Below, one piece after another: positions 10,495-22,352 of a stretch of 64,000 bases of DNA; the first letter of the stretch is position 1, and every line of letters begins with the position of its first letter. A program made the position numbers and the translations under genes. The notes below the pieces were generated by a model. That model was not told where the DNA came from and searched no databases. It saw nothing but the letters and a program-made list of their open reading frames with translations. Source of the stretch: Epiperipatus broadwayi (Eukaryota; Onychophora; Udeonychophora; Euonychophora; Peripatidae); NCBI GenBank assembly GCA_028023455.1, contig JAQFVV010000112.1:3074001-3138000 (forward strand). Direction: 5' to 3'.

Positions 10495-10700
10495 ACACAG
10501 GCACTATCATAATCAGCATCATTAACCCTTATCATTTCACTGCAGGATGAAGATCTCTCCAAGTTTAATCCATTTTCTCTGATCTTTAGCTTCTCTTCTT
10601 CACATCACCCTGTACACTTTCTTATTTCATCCATCCATCTCACATGTGCCATCTTTCTGGGTCTTTTACATAGGCATACCTACTTGTAAAGGTATATATT
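10495..10700 (-). mobile_element. Non-LTR retrotransposon 3' end
   Basis: Minus translation gives MDGWNKK-type, then WRREAKDQRKWIKLGEIF. This matches the terminal segment of the LINE at 62.2-63.25 kb (RWMDEIRK, then WKREAKYQRW). Nucleotide words around tctgatctttagcttctc and atttcatccatccat are shared. Confidence 0.6.
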
Positions 10701-10704
10701 TAGT

Positions 10705-11178
10705 ATAAGCAAAGAGAGAGAGAGAGGTGTAATGAAAATTATACTTCAGAAATATTACTCACTATTGGATAATCTCTAGTCTAATAAATGACTAATAAGA
10801 ATTATTAATATACTTTCAATAAGTCATTTGTGTTAAAGTTGTGAGGGCAGCACATTTGACACTTATTAATTAAACTGTAGTAATTTGCTATCTATATATA
10901 TATTAATTAACAGTGATAAAGATATGTGTAAGAGATTGTGGTCTGGGTCAACTGATGAGTACTTGTTCAGCATGAAATGTGCATCTTGGAAATCATAGAT
11001 TTTTTTCATGTCTTTGACCATATGTTTATGATTAGATCCTTTCATAAGATGTTAAAAGTGGATAAAAAAACATCCCCTACCTTGTATGAGAGAAATGTAA
11101 TAAAAATTATACTACAGAAATATTATTAATTATTGAATAATCTCTAGTCTGATGAGTGACTAATAAAAATTAGTTATT
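10705..11178. repeat. Pair of ~90-bp direct repeats 369 bp apart
   Basis: 10,722-10,812 and 11,091-11,178 share gtaat(g/a)aaaattatact, cagaaatatta, aataatctctagtct and gactaataa.aatta. A SINE B fragment lies between them. Confidence 0.65.
10880..11050 (+). repeat. SINE-like family B, partial
   Basis: Contains the family B signature read plus: gtctgggtcaactgatgag, ttgttcagcatgaaatgtgc and ttttcatgtctttgacc. It lacks the tRNA-like end. Confidence 0.55.
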
Positions 11179-11298
11179 TAAATCACTTAGATGAAATTAG
11201 TATGGATTTATTATTGCAGTTTTATTTGCACTCAGAATCAAAACAACTATGGTTATTTGGTTCTTCCAAAACAGATTTAAAAAATCTTGATTGTTTCT

Positions 11299-11317
11299 CA
11301 TCATCATCATCATCATC
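11299..11317. repeat. (TCA)n short microsatellite
   Basis: Six TCA units inside a weak 62-codon frame that I regard as chance. Confidence 0.8.
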
Positions 11318-11589
11318 AATTTACAATTATTTAAAACTATTTTTGGATATTAAACTATTCCCAGATAAATATTCATCCTATTTTGTTTAAATCTTTTCAT
11401 TATAAACTCTTATTTTTTGCTCTCTTTGTAAAAATCCTACACTTTGAAATCTCTTCATCTTAACTTTAGAGTTAATAGTAGTAGGGATAATTTTAGTAAT
11501 AGTAATCAATTCAGTTCATTGTATCCTATAAGATAATAGCAACAATAATATATAAACAACACATCACATGATTACCATTCCCTATGCTT

Positions 11590-11775
11590 ATACCTTAGAT
11601 CTAAGTATAGTGCTCTTGGTCCAAGGTTTCTCAATGATGAAAGCCACAAGCTAAAAATTAGCTGGGAATAGGCACTAGATAGGGATTTTATACATAAATC
11701 TTCTTGCATTCATTGATTACTAAGGCTTGCAATAGGTGGCACTACTGTGTGGAGAGTTTGCTGCTTTTTTAATAT
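11590..11775 (+). repeat. SINE-like family A copy
   Basis: Near full-length: ttagatctaagtatagtgct, aaggtttctcaatgatgaaa, gcactagatagggatttta, ttgattactaaggcttgca and tgtggagagtttgc occur in family order. Confidence 0.65.
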
Positions 11776-12002
11776 ACAAACAAATATACAAAAGCTCTAG
11801 ACAAGAATAATCTTATGACAATCAAGAATTGGAATGTAATAATAATAAAAATATTAATAACAACACACAACTACAAAAATAAAGTACATAGTTTGAAATA
11901 ATTAAACAAATATATACAAATAATATAACTATAACACATGTAAACATATTAAACACTTGAGTCAGAATAAACACAATCTCCTATTAGATTCCTTAAAAAA
12001 GC

Positions 12003-12310
12003 TTAATAAGAGACAATTAAAATCTTATTTAAAGATGAGAGAAAGCCTAGGATATTATGATAAATATTAAGAATTACCCAATACTGATATAGATAAACAT
12101 CAAATAAATCATGATTTTCATATACAAAGAGCTTTGCTAATTGCTCAACAAGCTTTGTGATAAATGCTAACCAAGAAAAAGCATTTAAAATATCTCTATC
12201 AGAAACTGCAGCCAATCCTCTGATCAATGGTTTCATGCTTTGGCACTCCTCAAAAAGGTACTAGGCTAGTTTCAGACACTTTGTTTACATTTTACAAGCT
12301 TAAAAAAAGG
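12003..12310 (+). mobile_element. MITE-like element, relative of the 39.3-kb palindrome
   Basis: The stretch gctttgctaattgctcaaca, agctttgtgataaatgct, aagcatttaaaatatctctat, followed by gtttcatgctttggcactcc, is shared with 39,295-39,620. Here only one arm plus part of the centre is present, so it is a truncated or longer relative. A 77-codon minus frame over it is incidental. Confidence 0.65.
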
Positions 12311-13055
12311 GATCATATGATATATGACTTTTTTACTTTTTATCTTCAAATACATCTTAAATAGAGTGAAATGAGATCTTCCAAAAATAATAAGCAAGAC
12401 TCATTGAAATAGGAGCTGTTTTTTTTCCTGCTAAGTTTCTTGTAAAACCATCTCTGAATTAATATATGTGTTATGAAATGATGTTCAGTTATTCACTATA
12501 GAAATTTTAAGGTGCTATTGTGTCTGAATTGGGAATAGCAATGTGAAATGTAGTTTATTTCATATCTTTATCAACTATCTTCAATGTTTTTCCTACCATT
12601 ACAAAATCTGAATATAAAAAGAACAATACATCATAAAAATATTCTGATAATGCAAACATAAACTAAAGCTAATCTAAAAAGAAATTTTGCTGAGTAAAAA
12701 AAAATTGTAATTTAACTTATGTAAACAGGAACAAAGATACATGTATGATTTGCCCAGGATAATTGAGAATCAATATAAATTCCCAATAACAAAAAATCCC
12801 TTTTCAAAAGAAATATTATCACAAGTGTTCACATTATTAAAATGCAAAATATATTTGCTATAAATAGTAATGTTGGGAGAAAACGGATCATACTTGTAAA
12901 AAAAAATCTTCTATTGATGTTACTTTTATGCCATTTAGTATAAGCTTTAGCAAACAATAGATGCAGGATGTTAATCTTAATAAGTCCTTATACAGCGCTG
13001 CCATTACCAGACTAGTTTTTAGCTTAGAGATCAGTGATAAACTTTTTTAATTTTT
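12311..13055. other. AT-rich stretch
   Basis: No coding frame. A weak family A-like word (gccattaccagactagtt) near 13,000 is too short to call. Confidence 0.35.
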
Positions 13056-13059
13056 TTGA

Positions 13060-13240
13060 ATGGTGCACCTAGACTTTTTGGATCTAAGGCACACTTCCTC
13101 TTTTCATTGATGAAAGTCATAAGCTAGAAACTACCTTGGAAATATTTGTATAAGATAGCGCTGGATAAGAATTTCATTAAGCACTACTATATGAAATCTA
13201 TTGATTAGTAAAGTTTACACTAACTAGATGGCATAAAAGT
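13060..13240 (+). repeat. SINE-like family A copy, diverged
   Basis: Family order is kept: tttggatctaaggcacac, attgatgaaagtcataagct, ggataagaattt, attgattagtaaagtttaca. Confidence 0.55.
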
Positions 13241-14990
13241 AGTAAGAAGAATTTACTAATGAAAAGCAATGTGGAAGTCAAAGTCATGTGATATCTTATT
13301 TAAATATTCCTTTCACTTTACTCAAGTTTACTGATTGACAATTACATAGCAGACATTCATTTATTAAAAGAAAATCTTAAATTACAATTTTTTTTAGAGC
13401 TAACTAAAAAAAAAACCACTATAGGATAAGACAAAATCATCAGCAAAAATATAATTCTTGATTCCAAATTCAGTATAAATACAATGTTAATGTAAATTAA
13501 AATGAAAGAAGACCAAGGAACAAACCTGCGGAACTCCATAAATAATTATGCTTACATTACTAGAAAATACAACAAATATTTGTAACCTGCTTTCAATCCT
13601 TTAAATAACTTTCAAATTAAATACCAAATGAATCATGAAAACCAAATGAATAAGCATAGTTAATTAAAATTTTATGAAAAACAGATGCAAATTCTTTAGA
13701 CAAATCTAGGTATACAGTCCAAACCTTGAGATAATTTTCTAATGATGATGGTGAATTATATATGCAATTATTAAAAACATCTAAAATATATTTATTCGCA
13801 AGAAAATAACAAAAAGAATAAGGGAAGAAAAAAAAAGCAATTACTGGATAATAATATTAATAACATCATTTTGTCTTCAGATGATAATAAAATTTCATCC
13901 TTTTTTATTTTCCCACATTTCTTTTATATTGTCTAGAATTTTTTACAACTAACTCTCATCTGTAATTTCTCTAATTCCTCTGTATTCAAGGTATATGGTT
14001 CCAAAGCCTTTTTACTCATCCATGAAATCACCGATAATAGCAAACTCTGCACAATATTTATATTTAACATATATACATATACTTAAAATTTAATCTTAAA
14101 AATGAATACTTAAAGTCTGAAATAATGCTGCAATAAACAGTCCAGTACAGTGATACATTGAGAGAGAGAAGAAACTAGAGCCAGACCTAGAGGTATTTTC
14201 ACCTAAAGCAGAAAAATAAATTTTTGCCACTATGTTTATAATTTTTTATTTTTTCATTTTTGATTACATTGCAAATAAAAATGGAAAATAATATTGCAAT
14301 CAAAATATAATGAAACATTTTTACAATTATATAATAAATTTATATAATAAATAACACCCTAAGTTTAATGCATTTAAAATAATACCTTCTCACTCTCATA
14401 CTAGCACACAGCACAAAAAATGCACATTAAGATACAACGAACATGACCAAACTTGCCTATTCATTTGGGCACTTTCACTTGATACTATCAACTAAATAAG
14501 ACCAAGTAGGTGCATGAGTTTAAACATATTCATAACATGCAGGTTACAAGTGCAATATCACACAAGAAAAGTGTATTGAGCGAGAGTGTCTAATGCAAAT
14601 TATTAGTTTGCTAAAAATATTTGATAAACATTGCAAAATACATTTGACTTTCTATTTTTTTTATTTTGCAATTTATTAATTTTTATTGTTCTCCAGTTTG
14701 GCACTCTTTACAATTGTTTACCTGTGGCAAGTATCCCATTTGCCTCATCTTCATTCCAGCTGTGATGACAATATATCTGGCTGAGGCCATACTAAGACCA
14801 TAATAATTTTTAAGCATGATTGACTACAAAATAAATAAAAGCTATTATCACATGATCACTATTTCTTATCCTTGCTCTTAATTGTTATTAAACTGAGTTC
14901 AGACCTATATGACTATATAAGCGGATGAGCTTGGATTAAAAATAGTATAGTGTTTTCAATTTAAGTCTCATAGTTTTGTGGTTAAGTGAA
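13241..14990. other. AT-rich stretch without recognisable gene
   Basis: I find no feature with support here. A slightly GC-richer patch at 14,700-14,810 has no open frame or repeat match. Confidence 0.4.
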
Positions 14991-14995
14991 AATAA

Positions 14996-15215
14996 AAGGT
15001 GGCTGCTGGAGGGTTGCATTAAATCCTAAGATCTACGTGCAGTGCTCTCAGATCCAAGGCTCCTCACTATCAATGGTCAAAAGCCAGAAACTAGTCTGGG
15101 GATTTTAGATGAGTAGGCACTAGATGGGGATTTTATGCACAAGCCTTCTGGCATCCATTGATTACTCTGGCTTGCACTGAGTGGCAATACATATAGAGAG
15201 TTTTGCCTGTTTTAA
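14996..15215 (+). repeat. SINE-like family A, best full-length copy
   Basis: Useful as the reference copy: aggtggctgctggaggg, taaatcctaagatctac, gtgctctcagatccaaggct, a core aagccagaaactagtctggg, then ggcactagatggggatttta, catccattgattactctggc and gagagttttgcc. No clear A/B box pair is visible, so the promoter type is uncertain. Confidence 0.7.
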
Positions 15216-16265
15216 TAAAAGCTATTATCAGAAACATTATAGTTTTGAATAATAGTTTCATTTATTTTGGAAATACAGTAATCTCTTCCAAGTCTATACA
15301 TTTCATCAACAATTCTCTTACCTTTGGACTATCTATTTATTTCATTATCTTTTTTTAAAGTTGTTTCAAAATTCTTAAGATTCATTTCAGGATTTTCATT
15401 GTAAGCTTATATATATTGAATCCTTTATTTATTCCAGCTATTTAATTCTCTCAATAAAACTAGAAACATCTGTTTAGTCTCACAATAATATATTCATTTT
15501 GGACTTCTATCTTTGACAATTATAGGAAAATGAAGGCTAATCTAAAAGCAATAATAATGCAGCACACTTCAATATATAAAAAGGCAAAAGCAAAGTCCGA
15601 TTCTACTAATACATCAGTCTTTTACAACCATGAAAAAGAATACAGGTACAGTTTTGATCCAAGTATTATTCAAATAATGTATGAGAGAAGAAATGACAAG
15701 AAATGCAAGAGTAAAGAGGCATGGTTCATTATGCAAAATAAATACATAACCAATGATCAAACAGTATTGAAATTAACAATTAAATGGGTCTTTTCAACAG
15801 AATACCCATGAATATAATGCACAAGTCACTCAATTAATTCTAATAAAAATATATAAACTCTGTTTTGACTCTTTATGTTAATATTAACAATACAAAATAC
15901 CAAGATATATATGTACTTTACTGAAGATTCCTTTTAAATATTCTAGTTATCATTGTATTAAAACACTCATTAATGTTCTCTCTTTTAAACTCCCTCAAAA
16001 ACATTCACTATAAGTTTAATTCTATGATTAACATCATTCACTATATTTTAATTTATGCTTATAATTTAATCAAATATTTGTAATGGTTAGTTTATTTTTG
16101 TATACAAAAGAAGTATTATATGACTTTTATTATTAACAGTTAACATTGCAAGAATTTTATAAGCAGTGAATTCTCTGTTTACTATATACTAAGCTATTTA
16201 TTATAAGTTTGAATAATCAACAAAAACAAGATGTAGCATTTAGTTTTCATTGAGTACTCATGTTT
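15216..16265. other. AT-rich stretch; one 93-codon frame of doubtful meaning
   Basis: The frame at 15,530-15,811 (plus) begins ATG after a G at -4. It gives a K/Y/N-rich peptide with no recognised motif. Splice sites and homology cannot be judged, so I do not call it a gene. Confidence 0.3.
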
Positions 16266-16510
16266 ACTATAGATGGACTCTGGAGTAAAGAGGGCATGGA
16301 TAAAGCACTATTACCTAGTATCCACCAATTATCCAAACTTACAATTGATTGCTATGGAATAGAATAAATAGGTCATAACTGTAACCCTACAATCTAGTAT
16401 CCACTGATTATTCAATATTACAGTAAATAATCCTGGATTAAAATAAAAAGGTATGGGTATAGTATTGCCATATAGAATCCTTTGATTACTCCGACTCGTA
16501 ATAAATGATT
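16265..16510 (+). repeat. Family A-like repeat with internally repeated block
   Basis: The phrase (c)tagtatccac(c/t)(a/g)attat.caa occurs twice (about 16,316 and 16,394), and a related tagaatcctttgattactcc follows at about 16,475. These are family A 3' words repeated about every 80 bp. Confidence 0.4.
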
Positions 16511-17060
16511 GTTTAAGACCAAATAAAGCAAAATGCTGCTTCTAAATATTACTTATTCTAATCATTATTTTCTCTCTATCTCCTAGTAAATTCAGACAAC
16601 AAAATTATTAGAAAATAGTTTAGCTTGAGGTTAGCAATATTAATTATTGTTGTCTAGTAACATCATAGCTGGATACTTGTCTAATTATTACACAGATCTA
16701 CCAAATTATTTCTATTGCTTATAAATATATAAGTGAACATTTTCAAGGGTAAAAAATATGAACGTGGATTTTAAACTCATTCTTATATAATTTTGGTTAT
16801 TTTTAATATTAGTACTATACCAATATTTTAATTAGAGCATACCAGCCAACATCCAGGTGTCTCTGCAACATACTTGAGTGACTTCTACTATGTAATTGAT
16901 GTTTGGTGTGTAGTTCAAACATTAATATGATGCCAATATGCTAATATTGATAACATGTACACATGTACAAATTATTCATATATATATTATTTTTAGAAGC
17001 TTCCTGTATAGTAAAAATATAATAGCTAAATAGCTGACATTTCAATACAATAACAAATAC
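16511..17060. other. AT-rich stretch
   Basis: Nothing supported. Confidence 0.35.
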
Positions 17061-17065
17061 TTTCC

Positions 17066-17431
17066 TCAGAGCTTCTTCTTTCTCAAATCATAAAAATATG
17101 TGTGGTGAGATTTAAAAATCATTATTTTTTTTTCCTTTATTATTTTCTTCTTATTTTCAAATTCTATTGGTTGAGAAGTTTGAAAAAATATTTTATCCTC
17201 AAATAGCTTTTTCCAAATATTATTAATTTTCTTCACTTTACACTTTTTATTTATATTCTTACACCTTTTTAAAAACGCTTTAGCTTTTCTTAGCAGTCTC
17301 TGGTCATATTGTTCAATTTTTGCCAGAATGTGTTTTATTAAAATTGATTTAGTTAATTTAATGTATGAATAAATGGCTAATGAATTAGATTTTTTTACTA
17401 TATGAAAGCTCCTGGAAATAATATTAGGAAT
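17066..17431 (-). pseudogene. 121-codon stop-free frame, unknown basic protein fragment
   Basis: On the minus strand a frame from just after TGA (17,432-17,434) to TGA (17,066-17,068) has no internal stop in 121 codons, which is long for such AT-rich DNA. It has no early ATG, so it would be an exon or a 5'-truncated transposon frame. The peptide is very basic, with LIKHILAKIEQYDQRLLRKA, KAFLKRCKNINKKCK and INNIWKKLFEDKIFFQTSQP. A TTATTTCCAG|G word just upstream could be a splice acceptor, but its pyrimidine tract is poor. I do not recognise the family. Given the surroundings, a retroelement N-terminal or linker region is most likely. Confidence 0.35.
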
Positions 17432-17646
17432 TCATCATTTATCTATGGAAATATTAAAATTAACATATATACACTAAAACGTTAAAGCAAAGAATTTTGC
17501 ATGTAAAACTTATAAGCATATAACTTATCAGTATGACATTGAACTTATGAGACAATATGAATATCAATGCATTGGTACAACACTGATATTTCAACAAGAA
17601 ACTAATGTGTATAGATGTATCTAAAATAAAAGCAACTCTTTCCATA

Positions 17647-17742
17647 CAATAGTGCCCCCAAGTGCAAGCCATAGTAATCAATATATGATAGAAGGTTTAT
17701 GCATCAAAATTCCTATCCAGTGCCTACTAGACATGATGTTTT
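17647..17742 (-). repeat. SINE-like family A, 3' part
   Basis: Reverse complement gives CACTAGG-type, CCTTCTATCAT, TTGATTACTATGGCTTGCA and TTGGGGGCACTA, the family A tail. Confidence 0.55.
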
Positions 17743-17784
17743 CATGATTTAATGAATTTAAAATGTTTATATATATAAAAGATT

Positions 17785-18070
17785 CATTAATATAATGGTT
17801 AATGCATTAACTTACTATGAACCTGGTGTTTAAATTGCAACAAATTTGATTTTTTTTTCTCCAGATAACTTACCAACCCAGATAGCTGCCTAATTATTGG
17901 CTAGTAAATAAGTATTTACTTGTTCTTTGATAGAGAATAAAATAAGAAAAAAACAATAAGGTATTAACTAGTTTGATGAAGTATATTTTTGTTTCATTTT
18001 GTAGAGAGATAGCTGGGGAGACTTTGGCTTTGCAGTGGTCTATTTGAAGTTGTTTTATCTTTTATCATTA
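17785..18070 (+). repeat. SINE-like family C copy
   Basis: tRNA-like head (AATGGTTAATGCATTAAC, then a decayed B box GGTGTTTAAATTGC), core (gataacttaccaacccagat, cctaattattggctagtaaa) and tail (gagagatagctggggagact, ggctttgcagtggtc). This is one of the two most complete family C copies, about 280 bp. Confidence 0.65.
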
Positions 18071-18179
18071 TATATACAGGCACATATACACAGAGTATCT
18101 TATGACTAAATGTTATAACAATATGGATATATAAAGCTAAGCAAAAGCTATTATTAACAGAAATTGCTCAATATGTTGA

Positions 18180-18740
18180 CCATTATGCTTTATAAGCATT
18201 CACTGCGCTGATGCGCTGAACTCAAAATGAATGTTATTTGGATGGCATAACAATGTTATAAATGTTATACTTAGATGTTTCTGTTTAGCAGACAGTCAGT
18301 GACAAGACTTTTGAGGCAATTTCTATAATGAGAGGCATAGCAGTTTTTATTTCCGATTAATTAATCTCTTCGACAGTTTATGAGATATAGATTGTTTCTC
18401 ATACTCTGCAGCAGTATTGCTAGTAAAATTTTGTTATTGGCTTATGAAACAAAATAAAATAAAATAATTAAGTGCTCCAGAGTTCACAAAACATTCTAGC
18501 ACCAGAAGTGTAAGGGCAGGAGCCACAATTCATGAATTTTGAGCTCCAATGCCCACTACTTTATTATTGCCCTAAATTGCATGGGGCATTATCTTAATAT
18601 AGGAATGCAGTCTATTAAAATTTGTAGTGACATTTTTTTGGCTGCATAAATAAAATTATTTGGATTTGTTTTCTTTTTCTCCGATACATCATGGTTTATA
18701 AAGATATACGATACTGCAGTCTATGGAATACACCGTATCT
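18180..18740. other. Higher-complexity segment, possible decayed transposon
   Basis: Less AT-rich than its flanks and without a long open frame on either strand. Minus fragments such as NCGSCPYTSGARMF are protein-like but broken by stops. I cannot assign a family. Confidence 0.25.
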
Positions 18741-19299
18741 ATATCATGTGATAGCTAAACAAAAATAATGACAAAAAAACACACACACATATATAGTATT
18801 AATATTTTTTTAAAAAAACAGATAAACAATAAACTAATAGCTGCTAAATTAATAAACAAGTTAGTTAAATAAAAAAAGCAATTCACTGGAAAATAAACAA
18901 AAAATATTACATAATTAAACAGGTAGTCTGTCAACGTGAGCTAATTGATAGCAGTAATGACAGGTAGAAAATTTTAATGCAAAGCAAATAAAATACATAA
19001 TAAAAATATAATTGATATATTATGAATAATTTATTCCAAACCTGTTTTCTTTTCCCTATACTGTCTTTATATTAAAAATTTCTCTTTCCAAAGATATAAA
19101 TCAGTCTTCTTTAAACATTATATGATTATTATTACAGCATTTTAAAACGTGAATGCCAGAAGGTTTGAAATGTAAACAGGTATTATAAAAGAAATATACT
19201 AGAATAAAAATCACGTATCATATAGGCACATATATGTATAAATATTGCACTCGACCTTGAATTTTATTGTGTGTATATATATATATTCAACAATCTGTA

Positions 19300-19625
19300 G
19301 AATGACCTTGAGTGAGTCTTCTTGTTAGGCCTACGACAAGGGTTTGAATTCACATCGAGTAAACTTTTAATTTTATTTTAATAAGATTGTTTTTTATTTC
19401 CAGACAATTAGCTCACAACCAATCTAGCTATTTACCTAATATTGGTTATTAAATGAGTATCTAATTATTTTTGGCTGGGTGACAAAAAGTAGACTGAAAA
19501 GGACTCAAACCTTCAACAACTCATAGTTGTCAAGCCTGGTGAGTAATGCCATTTTCTTCACTTTTTTTCTATGAGAGACAGTTGGAGATGCTTTTGTCTG
19601 CAGTGGTCATTTAAAGACTGTTGTA
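19300..19625 (+). repeat. SINE-like family C copy
   Basis: Head with B box AAGGGTTTGAATTCAC, core (gacaattagctcacaaccaa, ggttattaaatgagtatcta), and a longer tail (gtcaagcctggtgagtaatg, gagagacagttggagatgct, gtctgcagtggtc). Retains the segment missing from the 17.8-kb copy. Confidence 0.65.
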
Positions 19626-20076
19626 TTGGCTAAATGGTGATCGTTGGATAGAGCTTTAAATCAAATTTATTAAATTGATAGTAATACCAAAGAGGCTTTA
19701 GTTAAACTATTGCTAAATTTACACTCAGCTGTAATTATAAAATTTAAAATTTTGACTAAGGTTAAACAGAATTTGTGTTACTATGATGGATAGGATCTCA
19801 CTTATTTCTATGCTACTGATGCTGACAGTTGTTGACAGAAATGAATGTCCAGCAAGATATTGGTTAGTCTTTTCCCATCAAACATTGGTGCTTTGAAGAT
19901 CATAAAATTTCTATAGAGGATATAAGTAAAAATTAATGTTACTAATATCATTTACATATTTGAATGACTGTCAATTAATTATTTACATATAATGATTTTA
20001 ATTAATATATAAATAATTTTACAGCTTATCAATATATCTCTCTAAGAATATAAATCTATTCTGAGAACAAACAATT
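19626..20076. other. AT-rich stretch
   Basis: Nothing supported. Confidence 0.35.
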
Positions 20077-20293
20077 CTAAATGTGTTAACTAAGATAATT
20101 CTCAAACTAAATTCCCAAAGAATCATTTAAATGCCCTTGTACATAATTCCCAATTTTTTTTATATCAATACCAATTTATTTTGTCAGATAAAAGATGTCT
20201 GACAAAATAGATTGGAATTGATATAACAAAACATGTTCATTTAATTGATTGTTTGGGGATCTAGTTTGACAATTATCTTAGTAATGCATTTAT
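20077..20293. mobile_element. Fold-back palindrome, arms ~110 bp
   Basis: The left arm (20,077-20,190) and right arm (20,194-20,293) are inverted copies. The innermost part pairs ttttgtcagata and ttatatcaataccaat with their complements, leaving a loop of about 4 bases. Arms diverge outward, with small indels. It has no coding capacity and is probably a non-autonomous fold-back element. Confidence 0.7.
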
Positions 20294-20399
20294 AATGGTT
20301 GACATGACAATTTTTTTTTTCAAATAAAACCTTATAGTTAAAAAAAAATGAAGGGTAAAAAAGAGAAGTTAATATATATGTAATCAATTGAAACAATTC

Positions 20400-20795
20400 A
20401 ATGTTTAGCTAATCCCAATATAGATAACAATCAAGAATTTCAAACTGTTGTCAAGGCAACCTTCTTTTAACAGTAGAGGTGGAATACCACCTCTATTAAT
20501 GGTCTCATGTATTTATATAGACATTAAAGATTGCAACTCGACCACAGAGATTGAAATAATTAATAGAAAGAAGTTTAAATAAAATAAACCTCCTTAAGCA
20601 GGTAAATATAACCTCCTCTTAATGCAGACTAATAAATAGTCAATTATAACATTACAAATTGGAATTATAATTTTCAAATTTCACCCAAAGTATTACTTAT
20701 GTGTTTATAAGTAACCATTAGAAACCAGTCAATACTTAGACAATCCCAATACAGATAACAATCAAGAATTTCAAACTGTTGTCAAGATAAGCTCA
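20400..20795 (+). repeat. Two direct copies of the GTTGTCAAGGCAACC repeat
   Basis: 20,408-20,465 and 20,735-20,790 share aatcccaata.agataacaa, tcaagaatttcaaactgttg, tcaag. The first continues into gcaacc, the second diverges. Confidence 0.7.
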
Positions 20796-20837
20796 CAAAT
20801 AAAATGTCTGTTAATTAAAAACTATTGTAATAACAAT

Positions 20838-20853
20838 ATATATATATATATAC
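20838..20853. repeat. (TA)n short microsatellite
   Basis: Simple TA run. 20,860-21,830 beyond it is AT-rich with no assigned feature. Confidence 0.7.
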
Positions 20854-21834
20854 ACAGCATTCAGAGAAGAAATAAACTTTGTAGCAATGAAATTACAATT
20901 TATTTAGATGTTATAAAATACTAGTTTTCTACTTCAACTTTGATTAGTAAGCCATATAACTTTTTAATAAGATTAAGACAAGTTTCACTTTTTTGCATAA
21001 AGTGCAATTTAAATTATTTAGATGTTATGTAATTGTTGATACTTGCAACTGCTTCCTACATTCAAGTTGACCATTTCTGAGTTCTTTGAGCATTAACCAA
21101 ATTCTTTATAAGGTGTACTCAGAGCATTGAGAGCATTTTGGGAATAATTATTTTTGAATTGACATGACTAGTAGAATAATCAGTGTGTTGTAAATCTAGA
21201 AGCGAAAAAATAATTTACTTTTAATCAACACAAAGTGCACTAAACATTTTTTGATGGCCTCTAATAACCATTAGATTAAATTTCCAACTACAATTTTAAA
21301 ATTATTTGTTAAAAATGTAAGTTTAAAAATAAAAACCATTCTTAAATATAATATCTCAACTTTACAGATATATATATATATAAACTAAAATATTTTAATC
21401 AAAATTAATACTTTTATTATTTCACAAGTGTAGATAAAAATATATTTAATATGAAGTAAAATTTGAGCTCTATTTGTAGCACCAAAATGAATATTTTAAG
21501 AAATACATAAAACAATGAAGTTGTGTTTATAAGATTAAAAATTCCATTTATAATTATTGCAAAAAAAAAGATAAAGTAATATCAACAATGATTATAGAGG
21601 CATTCATTTTTTTTACCTAGTCACAACTTTTTAATCCACATGATTACATTTGTCATGATCTATTATCTTATAAAAATTAAATATTTTAAATAACATCTGA
21701 AGGAAAATATTACATTCTTATCAAAAAATAAAAAATTTAACAAATATTTTGCGAAAATAATTATAAATATATAAACTGGCAAAAAATATGAATTTTATTT
21801 TTAATATTTGACTACAAGTATAATGTATATACTA

Positions 21835-22105
21835 AACTTCAGATATAATTAGAGAGGATTTGAACATAGATTTTCCAGCTCTTCTCAGCTATCCATTCTA
21901 TATTATATAAACAACACACATGATCACATACATTTTGTGCTGAACCAGCACTCATCAATTGGTCCAGATAATCATGTCCCACACATATACAACCAGTATT
22001 CAGTTTATATTAAAATAGCAAATATTCAAACTTTAATAAACAGGCCTCAATTTTTTCTACATTCCAACTCTTCATCCATCCATATTATTGAAAAGCTGAT
22101 TAAAA
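21835..22105 (-). repeat. SINE-like family B copy
   Basis: Read minus, the B-box-like end is TTCAAATCCTCTC, preceded by GGTCCAGCAC- and TGATCATGTG-type words; read plus these appear as aaccagcactcatcaattgg and tttatattaaaatagcaaat. About 260 bp. Confidence 0.65.
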
Positions 22106-22270
22106 TTTGAATAAAAGATGAACTTATCTAACACAGTGAATACTTTGAAAACAAAGAAATTGCCAGTCTCTGGCTTTTTGAATTAGGTTCTCAGGAAAAT
22201 AGTAACATTCTGAGATTTTTTAAAATTAATAAATAAATATACATATAAATTCTAGTGTTTTTTTCATGTG

Positions 22271-22352
22271 TCATAGCATTGACTGGGAAGTGAACTCACT
22301 AACCTGAGACAACTGCTTGTAAGGCAGCTGTGCTGACCACTTGACCACATTC
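22271..22352 (-). repeat. Short tRNA-shaped retroposon (copy 1)
   Basis: Minus strand: A-box-like GTGGTCAAGTGGTCAGCAC, anticodon-like hairpin CTGCCTTACAAGCAG, B-box-like GAGTTCACTTCCC, and 3' end CAATGCTATGACACATGA. One acceptor arm has mutated. Member of a four-copy family (25.5, 34.5, 37.3 kb). Confidence 0.65.

Noticed and set aside
15530-15811. 93-codon frame as a host gene
   Set aside because: K/Y/N-rich composition expected from AT-rich DNA, no motif, no visible splice or promoter context.
18180-18740. Mariner/Tc1-type transposase remnant
   Set aside because: Some protein-like words occur on the minus strand, but I could not place any DDE/D motif or terminal repeats.
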